Assembly: GCA_963516675.1 (NCBI GenBank)
Contig: CAUQBH010000003.1
Coordinates: 1-64,000 of the forward strand
DNA: 64,000 nucleotides
Reading direction: 5' to 3'
Source: JABCPE02 sp963516675
GTDB lineage: Bacteria; Bacteroidota; Bacteroidia; Flavobacteriales; Weeksellaceae
The translations under genes and the position numbers were made by a program. Positions within the stretch are counted from its first letter, which is position 1; each line of letters begins with the position of its first letter. The notes beneath the pieces were generated by a model that was given only the letters and a program-made list of their open reading frames with translations, searched no databases and was not told where the DNA came from. Shown here one piece after another: positions 10,362 through 17,825 of the stretch.

Positions 10362-10418
10362 AAAAAAATGTGGGAGGGAATGAAATAAAAATTTTAGAAT
10401 AGAATATAATTTAATATT

Positions 10419-11006
10419 ATGGCACATAAATGTTTCATGTCTTTTAAAACAGAAGATAAAGAGTATAAAGAATATATTCAAAATGAATTAGATGTAGATA
10501 TGATAGATAAATCATTAGATGAACCGATAAATTCAGATGATGAAAACTATATTATGAGAAAGATTAGAGAAGATTATCTGTCTGACTCAACAGTCACAAT
10601 ATTTTTGATTGGAGAATATAGTTCAGAAGTTTTAGGATGGGAAGAACAAAAATATATAAAAAGAGAATTACAAGCTTCTCTATATAATGGTGAAGGTAAT
10701 ACTCGTAATGGAATACTTGGAATAGTTCTTCCTAATATGTTAAATAGAGTATATCAAGGAGGTCATACTTGTAATAGATGTAGAAGATGGCATAATTATG
10801 TAAATATAAATGATTATACTGTAATATCTGAATTTAATCAAAATTATTATATAGAGCCTCACAATGGTTGCGGTTGGTCAGAAGAAGATAGATATTGTGT
10901 ACTTGTTAAATGGGAAGATTTTAAAATTAATTCAGAATATTATATAGATCAAGCATTTAATAAAAGAAATAGTGAGATTAGTAAAAAAGTAAAAGTAAGA
11001 CCATAA
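10419..11006 (+). CDS. TIR-like protein (ThsB/DUF1863, MTH538 type)
   Basis: Protein of 195 residues. The N-terminus KCFMSFKTEDKEYKEYI, then IMRKIREDYLSDSTVTIFLIG (about 45-65), LGWEE (72-76) and NGILGIVLP (98-105) follow the beta/alpha pattern of the TIR-like DUF1863 family that includes Thoeris ThsB. In that family the Glu after Trp is a candidate NADase residue, here E75. The C-terminal third carries C118, C121, C151 and C160 with nearby His residues, which could bind zinc. Its stop shares a base with the start of the downstream SLATT-type gene (TAATG), so the two are translationally coupled. The gene is clearly AT-richer than valS. By analogy it may make a nucleotide signal from NAD that acts on the membrane partner; that is inference. 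No ThsA is present. Confidence 0.72.
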   Translation: MAHKCFMSFKTEDKEYKEYIQNELDVDMIDKSLDEPINSDDENYIMRKIREDYLSDSTVTIFLIGEYSSEVLGWEEQKYIKRELQASLYNGEGNTRNGILGIVLPNMLNRVYQGGHTCNRCRRWHNYVNINDYTVISEFNQNYYIEPHNGCGWSEEDRYCVLVKWEDFKINSEYYIDQAFNKRNSEISKKVKVRP

Positions 11007-11869
11007 TGGAAGATAAAGATTATCCAAATTATTTTATAGCAGGAGATAGAGCTTCATTAGAAGCTCAAAGAAAATATATATGTTTATCAAGAGTTGGTTT
11101 AATCATAACATTTATAGCTTCATTTATTTCAATTTTTGAATGGGAATATAAATATCATATAATTTTAATTTTATTTTTTTTAACTTTTATTATTTCAATT
11201 ATATTAAAAGAAAAAAGTTATGGGGATATTTGGTATAATGGTAGAGCATTGGCAGAATCTTGTAAAACTCTAACTTGGAGATTTATGATGAACTCTGAAT
11301 TATTTGAAAAAGATTTATCTGAAAAACAAGCATCTGAAAATTTTTATAATAATATTGAAAGTATAGTAAAAGAAATAAAAGATGTAAGTAAAAATATTTC
11401 AATAGATGATGATACGACTATAATAACAGATAAAATGAAAAAAATTAGACAATCAGATCTAAAGAAAAGAAAAGATTTTTATTTAAATTATAGAATTAAT
11501 AACCAGATTATATGGTATTCTAAAAAAGAAAAATTAAATGCTTTTTATAATAACTTATATTATTATATAATGATAATCTCATATGTTTTAAGTTTTATGG
11601 CAATTTCATATTTAATATGTGATTCAATATTAAAGTTTAATTTTATAGGTGTCTTTACAACTTTTTCAGCAAGTATATTTAGCTGGATGCAATTAAAAAA
11701 ATATAGAGAAAATAAAGATGCATATAGAATAGCGCTTAATGAACTAAATATAATTAAAGGAAGGTTCAAAACTATAGAAAGTGAAGAAGATTTTGTAAAA
11801 TTTGTTCTTGATTCAGAAAATGCAATGTCAAGAGAGCATACTCTTTGGCTTGCACAAAGAAGAGTATAA
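11006..11869 (+). CDS. SLATT-domain (DUF4231-like) four-helix membrane protein
   Basis: Protein of 287 residues with two hydrophobic hairpins: about 30-46 with 50-67, and 185-205 with 212-229. A charged region lies between them, and conserved-looking stretches follow each hairpin (DIWYNGRALAESCKTLTWRFMM at 74-95, quoted here only as a position guide by its ends D74 and M95; SREHTLWLAQRR at 275-286). This matches tandem SLATT modules (SLATT_3 then SLATT_1), predicted pore-forming effectors of nucleotide-signal conflict systems. It overlaps the TIR-like gene by one base. The expected model is TIR signal production followed by membrane disruption, but this is inferred from family associations. 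Codon use is strongly AT-biased, a sign of transfer. Confidence 0.68.
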   Translation: MEDKDYPNYFIAGDRASLEAQRKYICLSRVGLIITFIASFISIFEWEYKYHIILILFFLTFIISIILKEKSYGDIWYNGRALAESCKTLTWRFMMNSELFEKDLSEKQASENFYNNIESIVKEIKDVSKNISIDDDTTIITDKMKKIRQSDLKKRKDFYLNYRINNQIIWYSKKEKLNAFYNNLYYYIMIISYVLSFMAISYLICDSILKFNFIGVFTTFSASIFSWMQLKKYRENKDAYRIALNELNIIKGRFKTIESEEDFVKFVLDSENAMSREHTLWLAQRRV

Positions 11870-11905
11870 AAATAGCTAAATATTAATCCTTAAAATATCA
11901 ACGCA

Positions 11906-12637
11906 ATGAAAAAATTATTGTCACAAATCAGAATCACCGAAGTTGGTGATACAGCCCACAGATTAGTAAGCCTCTACAAAAGCACTGCGACGCTCAAAGA
12001 TGAGGCATTTTTGAAACCTCTATTCGTAGAGATGGAGGAAAAAGCCAACGCCCTAACCGAAGCCGTGAAAAGAGATGCCGTTATTTCCCAATTGGAGAAC
12101 GCAGACGCCAAGAGAGATGGTGCCATCCGAGTACTGGATAGGCTACTCAAAGGCTACAAAACCATTCCTTTGGATACCCTAAAAGCCTATGGCGTACAGC
12201 TCTCAGCGGTCTTTAAAAAATATGGAGTGAAGATGACGGTGGAGAACTATTCTTCCCAATCCAATCTTGTAGATTCCTTGCTCAAAGACCTTTCAGCAAG
12301 TGATTTGGTGGAGGCTGTTGCAGGGTTGCCAGGCGTAGCGGAAGCGATTGCAAACATTAGAACGGCACAGGAAGAATTTACTAAAATCCGTGCTAACTAT
12401 GACAAAGAATTAGCACAGAAAGGGAGTAAAGAGACGGCAACCAGCCTTAGAAAACCACTTTTGGAGCTGATAAATAACAAACTTCTTACTTATCTTGCCG
12501 CAATGAAAATCGCCAATCCAACCAAGTATAAGGTATTCTCAGAAGATGTAGCAGTCATCATCACCAGCGTAAATGAAGCCATCAAAGCAAGAGGCAAAAA
12601 AGGCGACCAACAACCGAAAACAGACAAAGAGAAATAG
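11906..12637 (+). CDS. DUF6261-like protein of unknown function
   Basis: A 243-residue, mostly helical protein starting MKKLLSQIRITEVGDTAHRL and ending in a Lys-rich tail. It lacks a signal peptide and membrane segments. Overall composition and the N-terminal motif resemble the Bacteroidota DUF6261 family; I do not know a function. Base composition returns to the core level seen in valS, so it probably marks the right border of the AT-rich TIR/SLATT insert. The start is 36 nt after the SLATT stop; co-transcription is possible but no promoter was recognised. Confidence 0.6.
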   Translation: MKKLLSQIRITEVGDTAHRLVSLYKSTATLKDEAFLKPLFVEMEEKANALTEAVKRDAVISQLENADAKRDGAIRVLDRLLKGYKTIPLDTLKAYGVQLSAVFKKYGVKMTVENYSSQSNLVDSLLKDLSASDLVEAVAGLPGVAEAIANIRTAQEEFTKIRANYDKELAQKGSKETATSLRKPLLELINNKLLTYLAAMKIANPTKYKVFSEDVAVIITSVNEAIKARGKKGDQQPKTDKEK

Positions 12638-12668
12638 TTTTCTATTAATTAAAATTTAGTTTTGAGAT

Positions 12669-12926
12669 ATGGGAGATTTGAGTTTTGGAGAGATATTCGT
12701 GATTTTTTTGGTCATTATGATATTTTTTGGACCGAAGAAAATTCCTCAGATAGCTCGTGAACTAGGGCAGGGGCTGAGAAAAATGCGTGGAGCAGTGGAT
12801 GATATAAAGCAGGAAATCATGAAGGAAACAGAAGACAACCCTGTCTCTGAAATAAAAAATGAAATAGACAAAGTAAAGCAGGAGGCGGCCAATCTGATGC
12901 AGGAAGAAGATAAAAAAACGAAATAG
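12669..12926 (+). CDS. tatA: Sec-independent protein translocase TatA/TatB-type subunit
   Basis: An 85-residue protein with the Tat topology: one N-terminal transmembrane helix (about 7-20, EIFVIFLVIMIFF), the hinge FGPKKIP, an amphipathic helix (QIARELGQGLRKMRG) and an acidic/basic C-terminal tail. These form the pore of the twin-arginine export pathway. TatA and TatB are hard to separate by eye in Bacteroidota; the short length favours TatA. Its stop abuts the ATG of the PAP2 gene (TAGATG), so the two are probably one transcript. Confidence 0.88.
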   Translation: MGDLSFGEIFVIFLVIMIFFGPKKIPQIARELGQGLRKMRGAVDDIKQEIMKETEDNPVSEIKNEIDKVKQEAANLMQEEDKKTK

Positions 12927-13490
12927 ATGATAGAGGTAATATCGCAGGATAAGGAGATTTTTCTGTATTTGAACAATTTGGGAAGTGCAGAATTTGATGC
13001 CTTTTGGAGATTTGTTTCTGGAAAATGGTCTTGGATACCGCTTTATGCAGAGCTGCTGTATCTTTTGTATCGTAATTATTCTCGTAAAGAGCTGATTTAT
13101 ATCGTTTTAGTATTAGCTGTTTCGGTGGCTGTTTCAGACCAAATAGCCAATGTTTTTAAATATGGTTTGGAAAGGCTGAGACCCTGTCATGATGTTGAAT
13201 TACAGCCATATATGAGAATAGTAGAATGTGGAGGGCGCTATGGATTTTATTCCAGCCATGCATCTAATACTTTTCTTTTGGCGAGTTTTCTAAGTCCGTT
13301 ATTAGGGCATAGATATAGGTTTTTGCCAGTGTTTTTATTTGTTTGGGCTGGGGTAGTGAGCTATAGTAGGATTTATCTTGGGGTTCATTTTCCTTTGGAT
13401 GTTTTGATGGGAACTTTTATGGGAATAATCATTGGCAAGGCTGGTGTATATATTTTTAGAAAAATTAGTCATAAAAAAAAGGAGATCTGA
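12927..13490 (+). CDS. PAP2-family membrane phosphatase
   Basis: A 187-residue integral membrane phosphatase, likely acting on lipid phosphates such as undecaprenyl pyrophosphate or phosphatidylglycerol phosphate. All three PAP2 signature blocks are present: KYGLERLRP (K78-P86), the SSHAS block with H111, and SRIYLGVHFPLD with R148, H154 and D158. Several hydrophobic helices surround them. The exact substrate cannot be read from sequence. The start codon immediately follows the tatA stop. A bidirectional terminator overlaps its 3' end. Confidence 0.88.
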   Translation: MIEVISQDKEIFLYLNNLGSAEFDAFWRFVSGKWSWIPLYAELLYLLYRNYSRKELIYIVLVLAVSVAVSDQIANVFKYGLERLRPCHDVELQPYMRIVECGGRYGFYSSHASNTFLLASFLSPLLGHRYRFLPVFLFVWAGVVSYSRIYLGVHFPLDVLMGTFMGIIIGKAGVYIFRKISHKKKEI

Positions 13491-13501
13491 GGTCTCCTTT
13501 T
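13477..13501. terminator. Bidirectional terminator between convergent genes
   Basis: A 9-bp stem AAAAGGAGA with TCTCCTTTT and a 7-nt loop lies between and partly inside the ends of the PAP2 gene and the leftward MORN-like gene. A and T runs on either side let it serve both strands. Confidence 0.75.
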
Positions 13502-14129
13502 ATTTTTTGTATTTTTTTTCGGATACTTTATTTCCGTTTCTGAAGGTAACTATCTTTTCGGGAGTTCCATCTTTGTAATAATATATCCAATCGCCTATTT
13601 TTTTGAAATTAGCATCTGTAGGGCCTTTTGCGTTTATATTTCCGTTTGGATAAAATATCTCAAAAGAGTCGGTAGCATTGTTATTGAGTTTGGCTTTACT
13701 CTGTATCGTTCCATTTTCATAATAAGAATGATAATCTCCATGCATTTTGCCGTCTTTATAGTGTATTTTCATTTCCACATTTCCATTAGGGTAGTAGGTA
13801 ATATATTCTCCTTCCAAAACGCTCATATGGTCACGATAGACATAGTTTTCTTTCCCGCTGATTTTCCCGTTTTTAGAATAATAAGTCCAAGTTTTTACTT
13901 TAAACCCTTTTTTAAAATATCCTTCGGCACTCTTTGTTCCGTTTTCATAATAGAAAATCGCCTGTCCGTCTAGTTTTCCTTTTTTCCAGTAGCATGCTTC
14001 TTTGGTATTTCCATTGTCATAAAACTGTTTGCAAAGTCCCTCTTGCAACCCATCTTTGAAGCCGCAAGGTTTTTGTGCAAATAATAAATTAGCTGAAAAA
14101 ACCAAGCCTATAAACAGTAATCTTTTCAT
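13500..14129 (-). CDS. Secreted MORN/YwqK-like repeat protein
   Basis: A 209-residue protein with a signal peptide (MKRLLFIGLVFSANLLFAQ). It carries a run of MORN_2-type repeats of the pattern YY.NG....E..Y..GK, for example FYENGTKSAEGYFKKG, YYSKNGKISGKENYV, YYPNGNVEMKIHYKDGK, YYENGTIQSKAKL and FYPNGNINAKG. Such proteins are often labelled YwqK-family antitoxins, but that label is transferred from a Bacillus locus and no toxin is seen here. Most likely an envelope protein of unknown role. Monocistronic and convergent with the PAP2 gene. Confidence 0.75.
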   Translation of the reverse strand: MKRLLFIGLVFSANLLFAQKPCGFKDGLQEGLCKQFYDNGNTKEACYWKKGKLDGQAIFYYENGTKSAEGYFKKGFKVKTWTYYSKNGKISGKENYVYRDHMSVLEGEYITYYPNGNVEMKIHYKDGKMHGDYHSYYENGTIQSKAKLNNNATDSFEIFYPNGNINAKGPTDANFKKIGDWIYYYKDGTPEKIVTFRNGNKVSEKKYKK

Positions 14130-14149
14130 AATTTTATAGTCAATTTTAG

Positions 14150-14178
14150 TTGTGTAAATAATATTTTTATTAATTTTG
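14150..14178 (+). promoter_or_regulatory. Promoter: TTG-N18-TAATTTTG
   Basis: TTG at 14150-14152 and TAATTTTG at 14171-14178 are 18 nt apart, a full match to the Bacteroidota promoter pattern. It gives a leader of roughly 50 nt for the gene at 14234. Confidence 0.6.
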
Positions 14179-14233
14179 TTAAACCTCTTTAGAAAGATAA
14201 TTAAAACATTGCAAATTTAATGAATTAGAAAAT

Positions 14234-14851
14234 ATGAAAAAGTGTTTAATTGTAATAATTTCTTTTTTGTGTGCGGGTGAGATGTTTTCTCAGAAAGACA
14301 GCTATTTTCCTCAGGTGTTTTTTGACAAAAAACAAGCGGAATCTCAGTTGGGCTACGGCAAATCTACCATAGAAGGGGTGGCTTTTACAAGAGAGAAAAG
14401 AAATGTCCCTCTTACATTGGGCATGGTAAAAGCAAAGATGGGAAAAAAACATGTTGCCAGACCAAATACAGTGATTATGCTTTTCCCTGTAACTGAGTAT
14501 TTTACTGAGTTTTATAACCTTAGAAGAAAAATAGAAAGCAGTAAAAAGCAGGTTCTGATGTCCAAAGAAGCATTTGCTGTCAGAAGGGAAGCGTATACGG
14601 ATGACTATGGAAGATTTAAATTTGAGAATCTGAAAGTAGGAAAATATTATATAGAAACAATAGTGGATTTCACTGCGGTCGGTAGTTATAAAAAACAAAC
14701 AGGAACCTCTACAGCGTATAATGTATACGGGACTCCGCTCTATTCTACACCGATATATGAAACATTTTTCTACGACTATGAAGACTCCCACAGAGAAAGC
14801 AAATTCGTGGAAATAAAAAAAGATGGACAGGTGATAGAAATAAAACTATAA
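14234..14851 (+). CDS. Secreted protein with carboxypeptidase-regulatory-like fold
   Basis: A 205-residue protein with an N-terminal signal peptide (cleavage near MFSQ, residues 17-20). The segment DDYGRFKFENLKVGKYYIET is typical of carboxypeptidase-regulatory-like (CarboxypepD_reg or DUF2012-like) beta-sandwich domains, where a ligand or structural role is common. It ends with a short beta-rich tail. No catalytic motif is visible. It stands alone between a clear promoter and a terminator. The function is unknown. Confidence 0.6.
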   Translation: MKKCLIVIISFLCAGEMFSQKDSYFPQVFFDKKQAESQLGYGKSTIEGVAFTREKRNVPLTLGMVKAKMGKKHVARPNTVIMLFPVTEYFTEFYNLRRKIESSKKQVLMSKEAFAVRREAYTDDYGRFKFENLKVGKYYIETIVDFTAVGSYKKQTGTSTAYNVYGTPLYSTPIYETFFYDYEDSHRESKFVEIKKDGQVIEIKL

Positions 14852-14856
14852 GAAAT

Positions 14857-14886
14857 AAAAAAAGAGTGATTATTCACTCTTTTTTG
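14857..14886. terminator. Bidirectional terminator
   Basis: A GAGTGA/TCACTC stem with loop TTAT is flanked by an A-run and a T-run that extend it. It serves the rightward gene ending at 14851 and the leftward lolD-like gene ending at 14888. Confidence 0.8.
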
Positions 14887-14887
14887 T

Positions 14888-15556
14888 TTAGTCTATAATC
14901 AAACCATCTTTCATGGTTAGTTTTCGGTCTGTGCTTTCTGCCAATATCGGGTTGTGAGTGATGATGACAAAGGTCTGATTGTATTTTTCCCTCAAATCAA
15001 AAAACAACTGATGCAGAGAATCTGCATTTTTGGAGTCAAGGTTTCCCGTAGGCTCATCAGCAAAAATAATTTTAGGTGAGTTTATCAATGCACGGATAAC
15101 AGCCACCCTTTGCGCCTCGCCGCCAGAGAGCATTTTAGGTTTGTAATGGATGCGGTCTACTACATTTAGATCCTCGAAAAGCTGAATCGCTTTTTCTTTA
15201 TAATCTTTTACATTTTTCCCAGCAATTCTTATCGGCATCATCACATTTTCTAAAGCCGTAAACTCTGGCAAAAGCTGATGGTGCTGAAAAACAAAACCAA
15301 TGTTTTCGTTTCGGAATTTTGATAATTCTTTGTCATTCATTTTTAGGAAAGATTCTCCGAAAAGAAGGATTTCTGTTTCGTGTTTTTGAATATCCGAAGG
15401 CAGGTCCAAAGTCCCTAAAATCTGCAGAAGAGTGGATTTTCCTGCTCCAGATTCTCCTACAATAGAGACGATCTCGCCTTTGTGAATTTCTAAATTTACT
15501 CCTTTGAGAACTTCCAGCTCTCCATAAGATTTATGAATGTTTTTTGCTTTTATCAT
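14888..15556 (-). CDS. lolD: LolD-like ABC transporter ATP-binding protein
   Basis: ABC ATPase of the lipoprotein-release (MacB/LolD) class, 222 residues from the ATG at 15556. Walker A is GESGAGKST (residues 34-42), the signature is LSGGEAQRVAV, and Walker B is IIFADEPTGNLD. The NLDSKN block after Walker B is characteristic of LolD/FtsE/MacB. It should power release of lipoproteins from the inner membrane with LolC/E permeases, which are not in this window. An upstream in-frame ATG at 15571 adds five residues; MIKAKNIHKSYG is the conserved start. Confidence 0.85.
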   Translation of the reverse strand: MIKAKNIHKSYGELEVLKGVNLEIHKGEIVSIVGESGAGKSTLLQILGTLDLPSDIQKHETEILLFGESFLKMNDKELSKFRNENIGFVFQHHQLLPEFTALENVMMPIRIAGKNVKDYKEKAIQLFEDLNVVDRIHYKPKMLSGGEAQRVAVIRALINSPKIIFADEPTGNLDSKNADSLHQLFFDLREKYNQTFVIITHNPILAESTDRKLTMKDGLIID

Positions 15557-15614
15557 GTTTGAATTTAGCATAAACTGATTATGCCCGTGGGCAAAGATAA
15601 TAAACTTTTAGTTT

Positions 15615-15643
15615 TTGGGATTTCTTTTTTGTTTATAATTTTG
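15615..15643 (+). promoter_or_regulatory. Promoter: TTG-N18-TAATTTTG
   Basis: TTG at 15615-15617 and TAATTTTG at 15636-15643 match the consensus with exact 18-nt spacing. Its position shows that the downstream gene starts at 15665 and not at the earlier in-frame ATG at 15581. Confidence 0.65.
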
Positions 15644-15664
15644 CTTAGGAATATAGATTTTAGA

Positions 15665-16051
15665 ATGAAAAAAGAATTATGGTTTTTAGGTTTTTTGAAC
15701 GAAAAGGGCAGAGCTTTATCTACTGATTATCAGAGCGAAGAAAAAGCTTTGTCGGTAGAAGATGCTTTACAGGCGATAGAATTATTAAAAGAAGAAAAAA
15801 TCGCAATTTACGGAGGAGATATTCTCACGGAAGCCGATGGAGAGCTTGTTTATGCTCATGATATTTTGGGAAAAGAATACTATTATCTGAACTGGTATTG
15901 TGATAAATTAGAGGATGAAGATAGAGCAGATTACTTGCAAAGAAGCTATGATAAAGCCAAAGAGGGAATCATGGAAGCGAAAAAAGCAGCTGAGCGATTG
16001 AGTAAAAAATGTTACATTGTGCTGGTTACAGAATATATCCATTTAACCTAA
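15665..16051 (+). CDS. Imm40-like immunity protein
   Basis: A 128-residue cytosolic protein beginning MKKELWFLGFLNEKG. The block ALQAIELLKEEKIAIYGGDIL and the YYLNWYCDK segment fit the Imm40 family of polymorphic-toxin immunity proteins. No toxin gene is adjacent, so it is an orphan immunity gene or has another role. A longer frame opens at 15581 but that part contains the promoter, so the ATG at 15665 is preferred. trmD follows after 41 nt with its own promoter-like element. Confidence 0.6.
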   Translation: MKKELWFLGFLNEKGRALSTDYQSEEKALSVEDALQAIELLKEEKIAIYGGDILTEADGELVYAHDILGKEYYYLNWYCDKLEDEDRADYLQRSYDKAKEGIMEAKKAAERLSKKCYIVLVTEYIHLT

Positions 16052-16068
16052 AAATGATAAAATATTAT

Positions 16069-16076
16069 TATTTTTG
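16069..16076 (+). promoter_or_regulatory. Putative trmD promoter -7 element (TATTTTTG)
   Basis: TATTTTTG lies 16 nt upstream of the trmD start. No convincing TTG was found at the usual distance. Confidence 0.4.
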
Positions 16077-16092
16077 CCGAAAATTCTGATTT

Positions 16093-16767
16093 ATGAGGAT
16101 AGATATCATCACTGTGGTTCCAGAACTGATGGAAAGCCCTTTTAAGGTTTCGATGCTAAAAAGAGCGATAGAAAAAGGGCTGGCGGAAATACATTTCCAT
16201 AATGTAAGAGATTATTCCACGAATAATTATAAACAAATAGATGACACCCAGTATGGTGGTGGCGCAGGAATGGTAATGATGGTGGAACCGCTGGATAAAT
16301 GCATTTCTCAGCTAAAATCAGAGCGAAACTATGATGAAATCATCTATCTGACGCCAGATGGTAAGACACTCAATCAAAAAATAGCAAACAGCCTTTCGCT
16401 GAAAGAAAACTTGATTTTAATCTGTGGGCATTACAAGGGTATTGACCAGAGAGTGAGGGATTTACATGTAACGATGGAGATTTCCATAGGGGATTTTGTC
16501 CTTACAGGAGGGGAGCTGGCGGCATGTGTCCTTGTGGATTCTGTGGTCAGACTATTACCAGGTGTTCTGAATGATGAGCAGTCAGCCCTTACGGATAGTT
16601 TTCAGGACAATCTTCTTTCGCCGCCGATATACACACGCCCAGAAGTTTATAAAGGTTTAGAAGTTCCGAAAGTTCTTTTGAGTGGTAATTTTGCAGCGAT
16701 AGAGCAGTGGCGACACGAAAAAGCACTAGAAATTACCCAGCAGAAGCGCCCAGACTTATTGGATTAA
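16093..16767 (+). CDS. trmD: tRNA (guanine-37-N1)-methyltransferase
   Basis: SPOUT-class methyltransferase that makes m1G37 in tRNAs with G36, preventing frameshifts. The 224-residue protein shows the N-terminal IDIITVVPELM block, DTQYGGGAGMVM (residues 51-62), YLTPDGKTLNQ, and the knot region CGHYKGIDQRVRD with SIGDFVLTGGELAA. Length and motifs match bacterial TrmD. It is not in the usual rpsP-rimM-trmD-rplS cluster here, which is common in Bacteroidota. Confidence 0.97.
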   Translation: MRIDIITVVPELMESPFKVSMLKRAIEKGLAEIHFHNVRDYSTNNYKQIDDTQYGGGAGMVMMVEPLDKCISQLKSERNYDEIIYLTPDGKTLNQKIANSLSLKENLILICGHYKGIDQRVRDLHVTMEISIGDFVLTGGELAACVLVDSVVRLLPGVLNDEQSALTDSFQDNLLSPPIYTRPEVYKGLEVPKVLLSGNFAAIEQWRHEKALEITQQKRPDLLD

Positions 16768-16833
16768 ATAATTTAAATTTTCAAAGGATTTTTGCTAAAA
16801 AAATGATATCTTGCGGTATATTTTAGGATAACG

Positions 16834-17787
16834 ATGAAGAGTCATAAAGAACTGGCGGTTTTTTATAATGTGGAAAATCTTTTTCCGCCCGATGAGAAAT
16901 TTGTAAAAGGAGAGAGTAAAAAATTCTCTGGCCTTAAAAAATGGAATGAATGGCGGTACAAACACAAGTTGCAGAGGCTTTCTCATGTCTTTGGACTTAT
17001 GAAACATGAAAAAGGCGAGCTTCCTTTTATTATTGGTTTGGCGGAAATAGCTGATAATACGGTGTTGGAAGACTTGATTCAGCAGTCTGTCTTTGATGGC
17101 AGATACGCCTATGTACATTATGATTCTTTGGATGAAAGAGGCGTAGATACCGCACTTCTTTATGACAAAACCAAGATAGATGTTATAGATTCTGATACGA
17201 TAAGTTTTATTTTTGAATTTGAAGAAGATGGCGTGGATGGCATGGATACGACCAGAGACATTCTTCATTGCAAAGTCCGATACAGAGGGGATATTCTCAA
17301 TATTTTTGTTCTTCATCTACCATCAAAAAGAGATGATGGCATCAACCAGCCCAAAAGGGACTATATCCTAAACGAAGTCAAAGAAAAAACATTGGCTCTT
17401 CTCAAAGACAACCGAGAAGCCGTGATGCTTTTGGGAGATTTTAATGAAAATCCCTATGCAGAAAATATGAACTTTTTGCTCTATAATGACGGCTCAGAAA
17501 AGATTTTGGAAAATCCTTTTTCGAGGCTGTATCATGAGCGCAGATATTCCACTTTTTACTCAAAACAAGGACTTTTATTTGACCAAATTATACTTTCTGA
17601 GTATTTCTATGGACAAAATTCTTTATTAAGATTCGAGAAAGCAGAAGTTTTTGCACATAATGACCTCAGAACCAGAGATGGAAAATATCAAGGAAAACCA
17701 TTCCGTACCTATGCAGGAACGCGGTATTTAGGAGGGTATAGTGACCATTTTCCTGTTTTGGTGGAATTAAAGGTATCAAATCATTAA
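16834..17787 (+). CDS. Endonuclease/exonuclease/phosphatase family protein
   Basis: A 317-residue metal-dependent hydrolase of the EEP (DNase I-like) superfamily. The core motifs are in order: FYNVENLF near residue 10, IIGLAEI around 66, RGVDTALLYD, LHLPSKR, LLGDFNENP and the C-terminal YSDHFPV with the catalytic Asp-His. There is no signal peptide, so it is cytosolic. The substrate (nucleic acid, phosphodiester or inositol phosphate) cannot be assigned. It is followed by the CvfB-like gene after 38 nt. Confidence 0.85.
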   Translation: MKSHKELAVFYNVENLFPPDEKFVKGESKKFSGLKKWNEWRYKHKLQRLSHVFGLMKHEKGELPFIIGLAEIADNTVLEDLIQQSVFDGRYAYVHYDSLDERGVDTALLYDKTKIDVIDSDTISFIFEFEEDGVDGMDTTRDILHCKVRYRGDILNIFVLHLPSKRDDGINQPKRDYILNEVKEKTLALLKDNREAVMLLGDFNENPYAENMNFLLYNDGSEKILENPFSRLYHERRYSTFYSKQGLLFDQIILSEYFYGQNSLLRFEKAEVFAHNDLRTRDGKYQGKPFRTYAGTRYLGGYSDHFPVLVELKVSNH

Positions 17788-17825
17788 AAAAATCCCAAAT
17801 AGGGTGAATAAAATAATAAAAACTA

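Noticed and set aside
10419..11869. Complete Thoeris system
   Set aside because: Only a ThsB-like TIR protein is present. The partner is a membrane SLATT-type protein and not ThsA with SIR2 or a SLOG-bearing domain.
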